64,000 nucleotides of DNA from Cupriavidus taiwanensis (GCF_900250075.1 NZ_LT977070.1:2708894-2772893); one strand, 5' to 3'. Positions 20,903 to 30,667 are shown, counted from the first letter of the stretch. Made by a program: numbers and translations. Notes: a model not told the origin generated them from the sequence alone.

Positions 20903-21787
20903 CTAGGCCCCGAACAGTTCGCTGCAGGCCGCCCGCACCGCCGCCGTGACCTGCCCGCGGCCGTGGTCGCGCCGCTCCAGCATGCCGATCTGGCGCATCA
21001 CCGGCTCGCCGTTGACCAGCAGCGGCAGCACGCGCAAGGCGTCGTCGTCGCGCCAGCGCGCGCGCCGCAGCAGCGGCACCACCGTCACCCCCACCTCCTG
21101 CCGCACCAGCTCGACCAGCGCCTCGATCGCGTTCAGCTCCAGGAACTCATTGACCTTCAGGTGGGCGCGGCGCAGCGCGCGCTCCACCAGCACGCCGGTG
21201 CGCTGGCTGCGGTCGAAGCGCAGATAGGGATTGGCCGCCAGCGCCTCGCGCGCGTCGCGGCCCGGGCTGCCGCGCGCGGCGATGGCCACCAGCGGCTCCT
21301 GGTACAGCGGCGTCCAGCGCAGCGTGCCCGGCACGCGCGCGGCGCCTTCCACCAGGATGGCGGCGTCGAGCTCGCCGGCTTCCACCTGCGCCGCCAGCTC
21401 GATCGACTTGGCGCCGACCAGCCTCACATCGAGGGCCGGATAGGTGCGCTTCATGCGCGCCACCGCGTGCGACAGGCCGCCCATCACCGACACCACCGCG
21501 CCCACCGCGACCGCGCCGGCCATGGCTTCGGCCGACGCCAGCGGCAGCCGCATCTCGTCATACAGCGCCAGCAGCTTGCGCGCCTGCGGCAGCAGCGCGC
21601 GGCCATCCGCATTGAGCACCGCCACGCGGCCGTTGCGGTCGAACAGCTCGCGGCGCAGCTCGGTCTCCAGCGCACGCATCTGCAGGCTGACTGCGGCCTG
21701 GGTCACGGCCACCTGCGCCGCGGCGGCGGCGAACGAGCCGTGCTCGGCCACGGCGACGAAGGTTCGGAGGAAACGGACAGTGCTCAT
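20903..21787 (-). CDS. LysR-family transcriptional regulator
   Basis: 294-aa regulator with N-terminal winged HTH (RFLRTFVAVAEHGSFAAAAA then VTQAAVSLQMRALETELRRELF) and an effector-binding domain. ATG 21787 is chosen because it starts the HTH; an upstream in-frame ATG would add 74 residues across the promoter. It is divergent from the Bug-ggt pair, the probable targets. The 160-base spacer is AT-rich and holds a 7-7-7 inverted repeat. Confidence 0.93.
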   Translation of the reverse strand: MSTVRFLRTFVAVAEHGSFAAAAAQVAVTQAAVSLQMRALETELRRELFDRNGRVAVLNADGRALLPQARKLLALYDEMRLPLASAEAMAGAVAVGAVVSVMGGLSHAVARMKRTYPALDVRLVGAKSIELAAQVEAGELDAAILVEGAARVPGTLRWTPLYQEPLVAIAARGSPGRDAREALAANPYLRFDRSQRTGVLVERALRRAHLKVNEFLELNAIEALVELVRQEVGVTVVPLLRRARWRDDDALRVLPLLVNGEPVMRQIGMLERRDHGRGQVTAAVRAACSELFGA

Positions 21788-21857
21788 GCTGCACACCAGG
21801 CACGGAACGCCCGTGTCGCCATGGCGTTCGATACTTAAAAAATTCTTGCGACATCGG

Positions 21858-21878
21858 AAAGAAATATTAGCTTTCTTT
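21858..21878. promoter_or_regulatory. Inverted repeat in LysR/Bug divergent promoter
   Basis: AAAGAAA (21858-21864), 7-base spacer, TTTCTTT (21872-21878). It is a candidate operator for the adjacent LysR protein, in the AT-rich part of the spacer. Confidence 0.45.
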
Positions 21879-21947
21879 GTGACCGGCGGCACGGAATAAT
21901 GAAGGCCGATCATCAATCCGCCCTGCGCCTGATTCTCGGAGACACCC

Positions 21948-22925
21948 ATGACATCCTGGCTGCGCCGCCTCGGCACCGGCCTCGGCATCGGCCTGTGCCT
22001 GGCCGCCACCCCCGCACTGGCCGACAGCTACCCGAGCAAGCCGATCCGGCTGCTCGTGCCCTTCCCCGCCAGCGGCGCGACCGACCTGCTGGCACGCGCC
22101 ATCGCGCAGAAGGTGGGCAGCAACATGGGCCAGCAGATCGTGGTCGACAACCGTCCTGGCGCCGGCGGCGCGATCGGCTCCGACATGGCCGCCAAGGCCG
22201 CGCCCGATGGCTATACGCTGCTGATCGCCACCACCAGCACGCATGCGATCGGGCCGCATATCAATCCCCGCCTGCCGTACCAGACCGAGACCGACTTCAC
22301 GCCGGTGGGCCAGGTCGCGATCGCCACCAACGTGCTGGTGGTGCCCAACAGCCTGCCGGTAAAGAACGTGCGCGAGCTGGTCGACTACGCCAAGAAGCAT
22401 CCCGGCGAGCTGAACTACGCCTCGAGCGGCAATGGCACCGTGGTGCACCTGACCACCGAAGCGTTCAAGACGCAGGCGGGCGTGTTCATCACCCACATCC
22501 CCTACCGCGGCACCGCGCTGGCGGTGCCTGACCTGATCTCGGGCAAGGTGCAGGTGCTGTTCGACAGCATCGTCTCGGGCCTGCCGCATGTGAAGGACGG
22601 CAAGCTCAAGGCGCTGGCGGTGACCAGCGCCAAACGCTCGCCGCTGGCGCCGGAAATCCCCACCGTCAGCGAATCGGGCCTGCCGGGCTTCGTCTCCGAT
22701 ACCTGGTTCGGCATCTATGGCCCCAAGGGCATGCCGGCCGATATCGTCAACCGCCTCAATGCCGAGTTCAACAAGGCCATCCAGTCGCCCGAGGTGAAGG
22801 AACGGCTGGCCAAGCTGGGCGCCGAACCGGTCGGCGGCACGCCCGCCCAGTTCGCCGCCATGGTGAAGCAGGACAGCGCGCGCTGGGGCAAGCTGATCAG
22901 GGATCGCAAGATCACGGCAGAATAA
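21948..22925 (+). CDS. Bug-family periplasmic solute-binding receptor
   Basis: 325-aa Bug/TctC-like receptor. The signal peptide (MTSWLRRLGTGLGIGLCLAATPALA) is followed by DSYPSKPIRLLVPFPASGATD, then the NRPGAGGAIGSD ligand-loop motif and GYTLLIATTSTHA. It is likely co-transcribed with the gamma-glutamyltransferase-family gene 49 bases downstream and controlled by the divergent LysR. The linkage suggests its ligand is processed by the GGT-like enzyme, for example a gamma-glutamyl compound or 5-oxoproline. That is inference from position only. Confidence 0.93.
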   Translation: MTSWLRRLGTGLGIGLCLAATPALADSYPSKPIRLLVPFPASGATDLLARAIAQKVGSNMGQQIVVDNRPGAGGAIGSDMAAKAAPDGYTLLIATTSTHAIGPHINPRLPYQTETDFTPVGQVAIATNVLVVPNSLPVKNVRELVDYAKKHPGELNYASSGNGTVVHLTTEAFKTQAGVFITHIPYRGTALAVPDLISGKVQVLFDSIVSGLPHVKDGKLKALAVTSAKRSPLAPEIPTVSESGLPGFVSDTWFGIYGPKGMPADIVNRLNAEFNKAIQSPEVKERLAKLGAEPVGGTPAQFAAMVKQDSARWGKLIRDRKITAE

Positions 22926-22974
22926 ACACGCCACCGAGCGCCCCCGCGCGCACCGAGCACAAAAGGACATACCC

Positions 22975-24600
22975 ATGCAGAACTTCAACTGGACCAACCC
23001 CTACCCGTCCGTGCGCATTCCGCTGTTTGCGCGCAACGTGGTCTCGACCTCGCACCCGCTGGCCGCGCAGGCCGGCCTGCGCATGCTGCTCAAGGGCGGC
23101 AATGCCGTCGATGCCGCCATCGCCGCGGCCGCCGCCATCACCATCGTCGAGCCGGTGTCGTGCGGCCTGGGGAGCGACGCCTTTGCCATCCTGTGGGATG
23201 GCAAGTCGCTGCATGGCCTGAACTCGTCGGGCGTGGCGCCGGCGGCATGGAGCCCGGAATACTTCAAGGCCAAATACGGCACCGACGCCAACGGCCTCGC
23301 CAACCGCCCGATCCGCGGCTGGGACTCGGTCACCGTCCCCGGCGTGGTGGCCGGCTGGGCCGCGCTGCACGAGCGTTTCGGCAAGCTGCCGTTCGCGGAT
23401 CTGATGGAACCCGCGATCGAGATCGCCGAGCGCGGCTACGCCGTGCCGCCGGTGGTGGCGCACAAGTGGGCCGCCGCGGTGCCTGAGCTGAAGGACCAGC
23501 CCGGCTACGCCGAGACCTTCATGCCCAACGGCCGCGCCCCGGCGGTGGGCGAGAAGTTCACCATGAAGGACGCCGCCGAGACCCTGCGCCAGATCGGCGC
23601 GACCCGCGGCCGCGCCTACTACGAAGGCGCGATCGCCGAGAAGATCGCCGCCTTCAGCAAGCAGTGCGGCGGCGCGATGACGCTCGACGACCTGCGCAAC
23701 TACCAGCCCGACTGGGTCAAGCCGATCAGCAAGTCCTACCGCGGCTACGAACTGCACGAGATCCCGCCCAATGGCCAGGGCATCGCCGCGCTGATCGCGC
23801 TGGGCATCCTCGACCAGTTCGACCTGGCCTCGATCCCGGTGGATTCGGTCGATTCGCAGCACCTGCAGATCGAAGCCATGAAGCTGGCCTTCGCCGACCT
23901 GTACCAGTACGTGGCCGATCCGCGCAGCATGGAAGTCACGCCCGAACAGATGCTGGACGACGCCTACCTGAAGTCGCGCGCCAAACTGATCGACATGCAG
24001 CGCGCCACGCATTTCAACTTCGGCATGCCCAAGGTCGGCGGCACCATCTACCTGACCGCGGCCGACGAGAACGGCATGATGATCTCGTTCATCCAGTCGA
24101 ACTACATGGGCTTCGGCTCGGGCGTGGTGGTGCCGGGCACCGGCATCAGCCTGCAGAACCGCGGCGTCGGCTTCTCGATGGATCCCAGGTCCGCCAACGT
24201 GGTCGCGGGCGGCAAGCGTCCGTTCCACACCATCATCCCGGCCTTCCTGACCAGGAACGGCCAGCCGGTGATGAGCTTCGGCGTGATGGGCGGCGACATG
24301 CAGCCGCAGGGCCACGTGCAGACCGTGGTGCGCATGCTCGACTACAACCAGCAGCCGCAGGCGGCCTGCTGCGCGCCGCGCTGGAAGGTCAACCGCGACT
24401 TCACGCTGGACGTGGAAGGCACCATGGACCCGGCCACGGTCGAGGGCCTGAAGGCGCGCGGCCACCAGCTCAAGTCGGTGGACGATCCGTACATGGACTT
24501 CGGCTCGGGCCAGTTCATCTGGCGAATGTCGGACGACGCCGAGCACGGCTATGTCGCCGCCAGCGACAGCCGGCGCGACGGGCAGGCGGTGGGGTTCTAA
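22975..24600 (+). CDS. ggt: Gamma-glutamyltransferase-family protein
   Basis: 541-aa Ntn-hydrolase of the GGT family, which self-cleaves before a threonine and transfers or hydrolyses gamma-glutamyl groups. The N-terminal ASTSHPLAAQAGLRMLLKGG-type segment (VVSTSHPLAAQAG) and KGGNAVDAAIA are typical. The predicted nucleophile is Thr357 in KVGGTIYLTAAD, preceding the NGMMISFIQSNY segment. GGDMQPQGH lies near the C-terminus. No signal peptide is visible, unlike periplasmic GGTs, so a cytoplasmic enzyme is likely. An AAAAGGA ribosome binding site is present. It follows a Bug receptor gene, consistent with catabolism of an imported gamma-glutamyl-like compound. Confidence 0.9.
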   Translation: MQNFNWTNPYPSVRIPLFARNVVSTSHPLAAQAGLRMLLKGGNAVDAAIAAAAAITIVEPVSCGLGSDAFAILWDGKSLHGLNSSGVAPAAWSPEYFKAKYGTDANGLANRPIRGWDSVTVPGVVAGWAALHERFGKLPFADLMEPAIEIAERGYAVPPVVAHKWAAAVPELKDQPGYAETFMPNGRAPAVGEKFTMKDAAETLRQIGATRGRAYYEGAIAEKIAAFSKQCGGAMTLDDLRNYQPDWVKPISKSYRGYELHEIPPNGQGIAALIALGILDQFDLASIPVDSVDSQHLQIEAMKLAFADLYQYVADPRSMEVTPEQMLDDAYLKSRAKLIDMQRATHFNFGMPKVGGTIYLTAADENGMMISFIQSNYMGFGSGVVVPGTGISLQNRGVGFSMDPRSANVVAGGKRPFHTIIPAFLTRNGQPVMSFGVMGGDMQPQGHVQTVVRMLDYNQQPQAACCAPRWKVNRDFTLDVEGTMDPATVEGLKARGHQLKSVDDPYMDFGSGQFIWRMSDDAEHGYVAASDSRRDGQAVGF

Positions 24601-24616
24601 AGCAAAAAAAGGAGCG

Positions 24617-24690
24617 CGGTTTTGGGTGCGCCAACGCCGCCCGAACTCGCTCAAGCAAGGTGTTCTCCCTCTCCCCTCTTGGGGAGAGGG
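24617..24690. repeat. Dispersed intergenic repeat, copy B
   Basis: Same element as 16565-16640: CGGTTTTGGGTGC, AGCAAGGTGTTCTCCCTCTC, then a CCCTCTCCCC/GGGGAGAGGG hairpin. It is followed by ACCGGGGTGAGGGG, the familiar tail of GC-rich betaproteobacterial intergenic repeats. It lies just after the GGT stop; the 292-base spacer to the next gene is mostly such repeat sequence. Confidence 0.7.
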
Positions 24691-24776
24691 ACCGGGGTGA
24701 GGGGTGGGCCAGCAAGGTACCAAACGGGGCGAAGCCTTCGGTTTTCACCCACGGGCGTCAGCCTTTGACCCGCCGG

Positions 24777-24817
24777 CCCTCTCCCCCGCCCCTCTCCCGC
24801 AAGCGGGCGAGGGGAGC
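24777..24817. repeat. Dispersed intergenic hairpin, copy D
   Basis: 12-bp arms CCCCTCTCCCGC (24789-24800) and GCGGGCGAGGGG (24803-24814) with one mismatch and an AA loop. It is related to the other CTCTCCC repeats and lies about 76 bases before the PPOX flavoprotein start. Confidence 0.6.
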
Positions 24818-24892
24818 TTGCTGCAAGCGGCAGCGCGAGAATTGTGCGTTACATTGACGCTTTCGCCTCCCAGCCCCACTGCCCAGCCTGCC

Positions 24893-25510
24893 ATGACCCC
24901 GCACGCCATCACCACGCTGGCCGAACTGGAAGCGCTCTACGCGCAACCGGCGGCGCCCTCGCTGTCCAAGCAAGTCGATTACCTGCACCCGCATTACCGC
25001 GCCTTTATCGAGGCGGCGCCGTTCTGCCTGCTGTCGACGGTGGGCCAGGACTGGGCCGAATGCTCGCCGCGCGGCGACGCGCCCGGCTTCGTCCAGGTGC
25101 TGGACGAGCGCACGCTGCTGCTGCCGGACCGGCGCGGCAACAACCGCATCGACAGCCTGCGCAATATCGTTGCCGATCCGCGCGTGGGCCTGCTGTTCGT
25201 GATTCCCGGCATCAACGAGACTATCCGCGTCAACGGCACCGCGCAGATCAGCGTCGATCCGGCGCTGATCGCGCGCTGCGTGGTCGACGGCAAGGCGCCG
25301 ACCACGGTGCTGGTGATCACGGTGCAGGCGGTGTTCTTCCAGTGCGCCCGCGCGCTGATCCGTTCGCGCCTGTGGGCCGCGCAGTCGCAGGTCGCGCGCC
25401 AGACCCTGCCGAGCAACGGCGAGATCCTGGCCACGCTGAGCGGCAACGCCATCGACGGCGCCGCCTATGATCGCGAGCTGCCCGAGCGGCAGCGCACCAC
25501 GCTCTACTAG
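24893..25510 (+). CDS. PPOX-class FMN-binding flavoprotein
   Basis: 205-aa protein of the pyridoxamine-phosphate-oxidase-like split-barrel fold. FMN-binding hallmarks are SPRGDAPGFVQVLD, then LLLPDRRGNNRIDSLRNI and the IRVNGTAQIS strand. Length and motif spacing resemble the PPOX group typified by DR_2398/MSMEG_1061 proteins, whose substrates are unknown; it is not PdxH, which is encoded separately at 43546. ATG 24893 precedes the conserved helix. It is convergent with the following CoA-transferase gene and overlaps it by 4 bases at the 3' ends. Confidence 0.83.
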   Translation: MTPHAITTLAELEALYAQPAAPSLSKQVDYLHPHYRAFIEAAPFCLLSTVGQDWAECSPRGDAPGFVQVLDERTLLLPDRRGNNRIDSLRNIVADPRVGLLFVIPGINETIRVNGTAQISVDPALIARCVVDGKAPTTVLVITVQAVFFQCARALIRSRLWAAQSQVARQTLPSNGEILATLSGNAIDGAAYDRELPERQRTTLY

Positions 25511-26943
25511 CGCGACAGCCACTCCGGCGCGTGCGTGCCGAGCGGCTCGGACGGCAGCGTCCAGCGCGCCGGCGTCCCGGAGAGCTGCGCGGCGTGGCGC
25601 ACCACCGTGAGCATGCCGAAGCCGGACGGCACCGCTTCGAGCAGGTCGGCCACGTCGTCGATCTTCTGCTCTGGCGCCTTGAGCCCGTCCGTCACGCGCC
25701 CCAGCCCGCGCAGCCACTGCCCCACCTGCGCCAGCGACACGCGCACATGCCAGCTGCCGCCCTCCACCGCGCGCCGGTGCAGCGCGGCCATCGCGCCGAA
25801 CGCCAGCAGGTAGCCCGCGGCGTGGTCCAGCACCTGGGCTGGCAACGGCCGCGGCGTGTCGCTGCCCGCGGCTTCCGCCTCGGCGTGGTTGAAGCCGGTG
25901 GCGGTCTGCACCAGCGAATCGAAGCCGCGCTTGTGCGCCCACGGCCCGACGTGGCCATACGCGCTCAGCGACACATAGATGATGTCCGGACGGGCGCGCG
26001 CGGCGGCCTCCGGGCCGACGCCCAGTTCGGCCAGGCCGCCGGGCCGGTAGCCTTGCACCAGCACGTCGGCGCCGTGCAGCAGCTTGTGCAGCGTGCGCTT
26101 GTCGTCGGCATCGCGCAGGTCCAGCTGGCAGCTGCGCTTGCCGCGGCCGGTGTCGATCACCAGCGGCGCGATCGACGGCAGGTGCGGCGCGGTCACCAGC
26201 AGCACGTCGGCGCCATGCGCGGCCAGCGTGCGGCCCGCCACCGGGCCGGCGATGATGCGGGTGAAGTCGAGCACGCGCACGCCCGACAGCGGCTGCGCGT
26301 CCGCGGACAGCGGCGCCGGCAGCGGCTGCGGCGGGGCATCGCCGATCCGCTCCAGCGTCACCGGCGGCAGGCCGCGCAGCGCCGCGGCTTGCGGATGGCG
26401 GTCCCATTCGTCGAAGCTGCGCAGCGCAGCCACGACCAGCCCGGCGTCGGACGCGGCCGTTTCGAACGCCTCGGCTTCCCATTTTTGCAGCGCCGCCTGT
26501 ACCGCGTCCTTGTCATAGGCGCATCCGAGCAGGCGCAGCACGCCGTCGCGGTGATGCGGGAAATTGGTGTGCAGGCGGACCCAGCGGCCGTCGCCGCAAC
26601 GGTAGATGCCGGCGATCCGGTCCCACAGCTCCGGTGCCGGGCCGCCATCGACGCGCAGGTAGCGCTCGCTGCGGAACTCGGTGATGGCGTGGCGCATGTC
26701 GACGCTGACCTGCTGCCAGCGGCCGCTGCGGCCTTGCCACAGCGTGGCGGCGGCTAGCGCCGACGCGGCCAGGCTGGCCTGCGCCGCGGTGCCCACGGCA
26801 AAGCTCGAAGGCAGCACCGGCTCGGCGCCATCCAGGCGCAGGTGGGCCAGCGCCCCGGCGGGCAGGCCGGCATCGCGCCATAGCGCGGCCACGACATCGT
26901 GGGGCATGGGCGGCACTTGTGCCGCAACGGTGGGGGCATTCAT
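25507..26943 (-). CDS. CaiB/BaiF CoA-transferase with permuted domain order
   Basis: 478-aa family III CoA-transferase homologue. The usual N-terminal motif ([19 protein letters not shown]) begins only near residue 220. The preceding 215 residues look like the small domain normally found after it ([20 protein letters not shown], then [22 protein letters not shown]). A candidate nucleophile Asp lies in [15 protein letters not shown] near residue 382. The protein ends soon after the large domain. The order is thus small domain then large domain, a circular-permutation-like layout. Activity is plausible because the Asp and Rossmann motifs are kept. Substrate is unknown; nothing adjacent suggests one. 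Confidence 0.82.
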   Translation of the reverse strand: MNAPTVAAQVPPMPHDVVAALWRDAGLPAGALAHLRLDGAEPVLPSSFAVGTAAQASLAASALAAATLWQGRSGRWQQVSVDMRHAITEFRSERYLRVDGGPAPELWDRIAGIYRCGDGRWVRLHTNFPHHRDGVLRLLGCAYDKDAVQAALQKWEAEAFETAASDAGLVVAALRSFDEWDRHPQAAALRGLPPVTLERIGDAPPQPLPAPLSADAQPLSGVRVLDFTRIIAGPVAGRTLAAHGADVLLVTAPHLPSIAPLVIDTGRGKRSCQLDLRDADDKRTLHKLLHGADVLVQGYRPGGLAELGVGPEAAARARPDIIYVSLSAYGHVGPWAHKRGFDSLVQTATGFNHAEAEAAGSDTPRPLPAQVLDHAAGYLLAFGAMAALHRRAVEGGSWHVRVSLAQVGQWLRGLGRVTDGLKAPEQKIDDVADLLEAVPSGFGMLTVVRHAAQLSGTPARWTLPSEPLGTHAPEWLSR

Positions 26944-27164
26944 GGGCGTTCCTGATGCGATGGGTCACGCTCCATGCTACTCCGACACATCACTTTGCGG
27001 TGCGGCGGCCGGCGCCGGCAACGGACAAGACCACAAATGAGCCGGTGCTCACGGCGTGCGGCGCCGCCGGCACGGTAAAATCCCGCTATTGGCATTCCGC
27101 CACGCAATCCGACGACCCGGCCCCACGCCCTGCAGGCGCTTGCGGCCGGCCAACCGGCGCCATC

Positions 27165-28922
27165 ATGAGCCACGACAACAAGCCTACCGACAGCACCCCA
27201 GCCGCCTCCAACTTCCTGCGCAGCATCATCGACCAGGACCTCGCCGCCGGCACCTACGCCGGGCGCCAGGACCAGCAGGGCGAGCCGCTGCCGGCCGTCA
27301 TCACCCGCTTCCCGCCGGAGCCCAACGGCTACCTGCATATCGGCCACGCCAAGAGCATCTGCCTGAACTTCGGGCTGGCGCGCGACTACGGCGGCCGCTG
27401 CCACCTGCGCTTCGATGACACCAACCCGGTCAAGGAAGACACCGAATACGTCGACTCCATCATCGACGCCGTGCACTGGCTCGGCTTCTCCTGGGACAGC
27501 ACCGGCAAGGACGGCGCCGCGCAGCCGCACCTGTACTACGCCAGCGATTACTTCGACCAGCTCTACGCCTTTGCCGAGACGCTGATCGAGCGCGGCGCCG
27601 CCTACGTCGACAGCCAGTCGGCCGAGCAGATCGCCGCCAGCCGCGGCAATTTCTCCGAGCCGGGCAAGGCCTCGCCCTTCCGCGACCGCAGCGTAGAGGA
27701 AAACCTGCAGCTGTTCCGCGACATGCGCGCCGGCAAGTACGGCGACGGCGAGCACGTGCTGCGCGCCAAGATCGACATGGCCGCGCCCAATATCGTCATG
27801 CGCGACCCGGTGCTCTACCGCATCCGCCACGCGCATCACCACCGCACCGGCGACAAGTGGTGCATCTACCCGATGTACGACTTCACGCACTGCATCTCGG
27901 ACGCGCTGGAGAACATCACCCACTCGCTGTGCACGCTGGAGTTCGAGAACAACCGCCCGCTGTACGACTGGGTGCTGGAGCACCTGCGCGACAGCGGCGT
28001 GTTCCGCGACCCGCTGCCGCACCAGTATGAGTTCGCGCGGCTGAACCTGACCTACGCCATCACCAGCAAGCGCAAGCTCAAGCAACTGGTCGACGAAAAG
28101 CGCGTCGATGGCTGGGACGATCCGCGCATGCCCACGCTGGTGGGCGTGCGCCGCCGCGGCTACACGCCGGAATCGATCCAGCTGTTCTGCGACCGCGTCG
28201 GCGTGGCCAAGGCCGACAGCTGGATCGACATGAGCACGCTCGAAGGCTCGGTGCGCGACGACCTCGACGGCCGCGCCGCCCGTGGCGTGGCCGTGCTGGA
28301 CCCGCTCAGGCTGATCATCGACAACTACCCCGAAGGCCAGAGCGAGGAATGCTCGGCGCCGGTCCACCCCAAGAAGCCGGAACTGGGCAAGCGGGTGTTC
28401 CCGCTGTCGCGCGAGCTGTGGATCGAGCGCGAGGACTTCAACGAGACCCCGCCCAAGGGCTACTTCCGCCTGTTCCCCGGCAACAAGGTGCGCCTGAAGT
28501 ACGGCTACGTGATCGAGTGCACCGGCGTGGACAAGGACGCCGACGGCAACGTCGTGGCGGTGCACGCCAACTACCTGCCCGACACCAAGAGCGGCACGCC
28601 GGGCGCCGACAGCGTCAAGGTCAAGGGCGTGATCCACTGGGTCAGCGCGGCGCATGCGTATGAAGCCGAGGTGCGCCTGTACGACCGCCTGTTCAGCGAT
28701 CCCAACCCGGATGCCGGCGGCAAGAACTTCCTCGATGCGCTCAACCCGGATTCCAAGCAGGTGATCACCGCCTACCTGGAGCCGGGCCTGCGCGAGGCGC
28801 AGCCGGAAGACCGCTTCCAGTTCGAGCGCCATGGCTACTTTGTCGCCGACCGCAGCGATTCGACGCCGGGCAAGCCGGTGTTCAACCGCATCGTCGGCCT
28901 CAAAGACAGCTGGGGCAAGTAA
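27165..28922 (+). CDS. glnS: Glutaminyl-tRNA synthetase
   Basis: Class I synthetase charging tRNA-Gln directly; 585 aa. The HIGH motif is in [15 protein letters not shown] (about residues 44-58), and the second signature appears as TSKRKL in place of KMSKS, as usual for GlnRS. The C-terminal half carries the beta-barrel anticodon domains ([19 protein letters not shown]). ATG 27165 was chosen over farther upstream starts because it gives the family length; a TAAAAT -10-like box lies at 27076-27081. Its stop overlaps the start of the S4-domain gene. Confidence 0.96.
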   Translation: MSHDNKPTDSTPAASNFLRSIIDQDLAAGTYAGRQDQQGEPLPAVITRFPPEPNGYLHIGHAKSICLNFGLARDYGGRCHLRFDDTNPVKEDTEYVDSIIDAVHWLGFSWDSTGKDGAAQPHLYYASDYFDQLYAFAETLIERGAAYVDSQSAEQIAASRGNFSEPGKASPFRDRSVEENLQLFRDMRAGKYGDGEHVLRAKIDMAAPNIVMRDPVLYRIRHAHHHRTGDKWCIYPMYDFTHCISDALENITHSLCTLEFENNRPLYDWVLEHLRDSGVFRDPLPHQYEFARLNLTYAITSKRKLKQLVDEKRVDGWDDPRMPTLVGVRRRGYTPESIQLFCDRVGVAKADSWIDMSTLEGSVRDDLDGRAARGVAVLDPLRLIIDNYPEGQSEECSAPVHPKKPELGKRVFPLSRELWIEREDFNETPPKGYFRLFPGNKVRLKYGYVIECTGVDKDADGNVVAVHANYLPDTKSGTPGADSVKVKGVIHWVSAAHAYEAEVRLYDRLFSDPNPDAGGKNFLDALNPDSKQVITAYLEPGLREAQPEDRFQFERHGYFVADRSDSTPGKPVFNRIVGLKDSWGK

Positions 28923-29164
28923 TGGGCAGACCTGGCAAGGCAGCGGTGCAGACCATCACCTTCCCGCTCGAGGGCGAGTTCATCGCCCTCAATGACCTGC
29001 TCAAGCTGGCGGGCGTGTGCGACAGCGGCGGCGCCGGCAAGGCGCTGGTCGCGGCCGGCGAAGTCTCGGTGGACGGCGCGCCCGAATCGCGCAAGACTGC
29101 CAAGATCCGCGCCGGGCAGGTGGTGGGCCTGGCGGGCATCGAGATCCGCGTGGTCGCCGCCTGA
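28922..29164 (+). CDS. S4-domain RNA-binding protein (YbcJ-like)
   Basis: 80-aa protein consisting of one S4 RNA-binding domain: EFIALNDLLKLAGVCDSGG, then GKALVAAGEVSVDG and KTAKIRAGQVV. It resembles the small YbcJ group, thought to bind structured RNA. The start codon shares one base with the glnS stop (TAATG), implying translational coupling. The target RNA is unknown. Confidence 0.88.
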   Translation: MGRPGKAAVQTITFPLEGEFIALNDLLKLAGVCDSGGAGKALVAAGEVSVDGAPESRKTAKIRAGQVVGLAGIEIRVVAA

Positions 29165-29229
29165 CCGCGCGGCCGGCCGGCGCGCCGCCCCGTGCGGCCG
29201 GCGCCGGCACCGCAACCGAAAGGATGACT

Positions 29230-29613
29230 ATGCCGATCGCTTTCTGGTGCGTGCTGCTGGCCGGCGTGCTGCCGCTGGCGACGGTGGCCATCGCCAAGGC
29301 CAGCGCGCCGGGCTACGACAACCATGACCCGCGCGGCTGGCTGGAACGGCAATCCGGCCGCGCGCGCCGCGCCGACCTGGCGCACCGCAACCATTTCGAG
29401 GCCTTCCCCTTCTTTGCCGCGGCGGTGCTGAGCGCCACCTTGCTGCAGGCGCCACAGGCCCGCATCGACGAACTGGCGATGGCCTTCATCGCGGTGCGCC
29501 TGCTCTACACCCTTTGCTACATCACCGACCGCGCCACCCTGCGCACGCTTTGCTGGACCATCGGCTACCTGACCGTGGTGGGGATCTTCCTGCTGCCGGT
29601 CTTTGTCCACTGA
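29230..29613 (+). CDS. MAPEG-family membrane protein
   Basis: 127-aa integral membrane protein with four helices: FWCVLLAGVLPLATVAIA, FPFFAAAVLSATLL, AFIAVRLLYTLCYI and TIGYLTVVGIFLLPVF. The segment RRADLAHRNHFEAFPFF is the MAPEG signature (membrane-associated eicosanoid/glutathione metabolism). The second ATG (29230) was chosen because GAAAGGA then has proper spacing; ATG 29224 lies directly against it. Bacterial members often have glutathione transferase-like activity, but this one is unproven. The YceI gene follows within 5 bases. Confidence 0.86.
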   Translation: MPIAFWCVLLAGVLPLATVAIAKASAPGYDNHDPRGWLERQSGRARRADLAHRNHFEAFPFFAAAVLSATLLQAPQARIDELAMAFIAVRLLYTLCYITDRATLRTLCWTIGYLTVVGIFLLPVFVH

Positions 29614-29618
29614 CGCCC

Positions 29619-30206
29619 ATGGGCCTGCGCGCGCTGGTGCTCGTGGCTGCCATCGGCATCACCGCCGCCCACGCGGCGCCGGTCGAGTACACCCTGGATC
29701 CGGCCCATACCACCGTCTATTTCTCCGCCAGCCATTTCGACCGCAGCTCGGTGCGCGGGCGCTTCGGCAGGATCGACGGCCGCCTGGTCTATGACGCGGA
29801 CAGCGGCGCCGGCGCCATCGACGTGACCGTGGACCTGGCCTCCGTCGATACCGGCAACCGCACGCTGGACGGCGTGCTGCGCTCGGCGCAGTTCTTCGAT
29901 ATCGCTGAGCATCCGCTGGCGCGGCTGCGCGCCGACCGCTTCCTGACGGAAGCCGGCCATCTCTCCGTCGTCGAGGGCGAACTGACACTGCACGGCGTGA
30001 CCCGGCCCGTGCGCCTGACGGCCGAGCGCTTCCGCTGCGGCGAGGTCACGCTGTTCGGCGTGCGCCGCCAGGTCTGCGGCGGTGACTTCCGCGCCGAAGT
30101 GCCGCGCAGTGCCTTCGGCATGACCCGCTTCCTGCCCGACGTCGGCGACATCGTGACGCTGCAAGTGGCGGTCGAGGCATCGCCTGCCGCAAGCCTTCCG
30201 CGCTGA
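29619..30206 (+). CDS. YceI-family periplasmic lipid-binding protein
   Basis: 195-aa secreted protein. A signal peptide (MGLRALVLVAAIGITAAHA) precedes APVEYTLDPAHTTVYFSASH, the YceI/lipocalin-like beta-barrel start. Later motifs VDLASVDTGNRTLDGVLRS and FDIAEHPLARL, and the HGVTRPVRL strand, are characteristic. YceI proteins bind polyisoprenoid or quinone-like lipids in the periplasm. A third cysteine pair near the C-terminus (FRCGEV, RQVCGG) could form a disulfide. It starts 5 bases after the MAPEG gene, likely the same transcript. Confidence 0.92.
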   Translation: MGLRALVLVAAIGITAAHAAPVEYTLDPAHTTVYFSASHFDRSSVRGRFGRIDGRLVYDADSGAGAIDVTVDLASVDTGNRTLDGVLRSAQFFDIAEHPLARLRADRFLTEAGHLSVVEGELTLHGVTRPVRLTAERFRCGEVTLFGVRRQVCGGDFRAEVPRSAFGMTRFLPDVGDIVTLQVAVEASPAASLPR

Positions 30207-30318
30207 CTCCGCGCTTACCCTACTCGTCACCTGCGCCACAAATTTCTCTTGTAGAATCAGCGCTTTGCAAAATCCCTGCCACGCCCGTCCGCGTGTGCGG
30301 CGACGCGAGACAGAGACC

Positions 30319-30627
30319 ATGTTCGAGATTCATTCCGGCGACATCGTGGCCGCCGCGCTGGCGGCTGCCGGAGCCTGCCTGGCCTGCAGCATTCCGGGCG
30401 ACTTCCTGCGCCGCTTCCCGCTGTGGGCAGTGCGCACCTACGGGCGCGGCGCGCTGCTGATGCCGTTCCTGGCGATGATGGTCGGCACCTGGCTGTTTCG
30501 CCTCGGACTGGCCGGCCAGCTCGACACCCCGCCGGGCCAGGCACTGCTGGTCGCCGCGGCCTTCCTCGGCACCCTGCTGGTGTCGGCGCTGCTGCGCTTC
30601 TACCTGAAGGAATACCGCAAGCGCTGA
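30319..30627 (+). CDS. Hypothetical small membrane protein
   Basis: 102-aa protein I do not recognise. It has three probable membrane segments: [33 protein letters not shown] and ALLVAAAFLGTLLVSALL. A basic C-terminus (RFYLKEYRKR) fits the positive-inside rule. A GAGACAGAGA purine stretch lies just before ATG. A TAGAAT -10-like box is at 30252-30257. Nothing nearby gives a function. Confidence 0.6.
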   Translation: MFEIHSGDIVAAALAAAGACLACSIPGDFLRRFPLWAVRTYGRGALLMPFLAMMVGTWLFRLGLAGQLDTPPGQALLVAAAFLGTLLVSALLRFYLKEYRKR

Positions 30628-30637
30628 GGCGCGGGCT

Positions 30638-30667
30638 TTGAATCGACGGGGTTGAATCGCGTATGAT
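30638..30667 (+). promoter_or_regulatory. yaeQ: Putative sigma-70 promoter of yaeQ
   Basis: TTGAAT (30638-30643), 18-base spacer, TATGAT (30662-30667), about 58 bases upstream of the yaeQ ATG. Confidence 0.5.
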
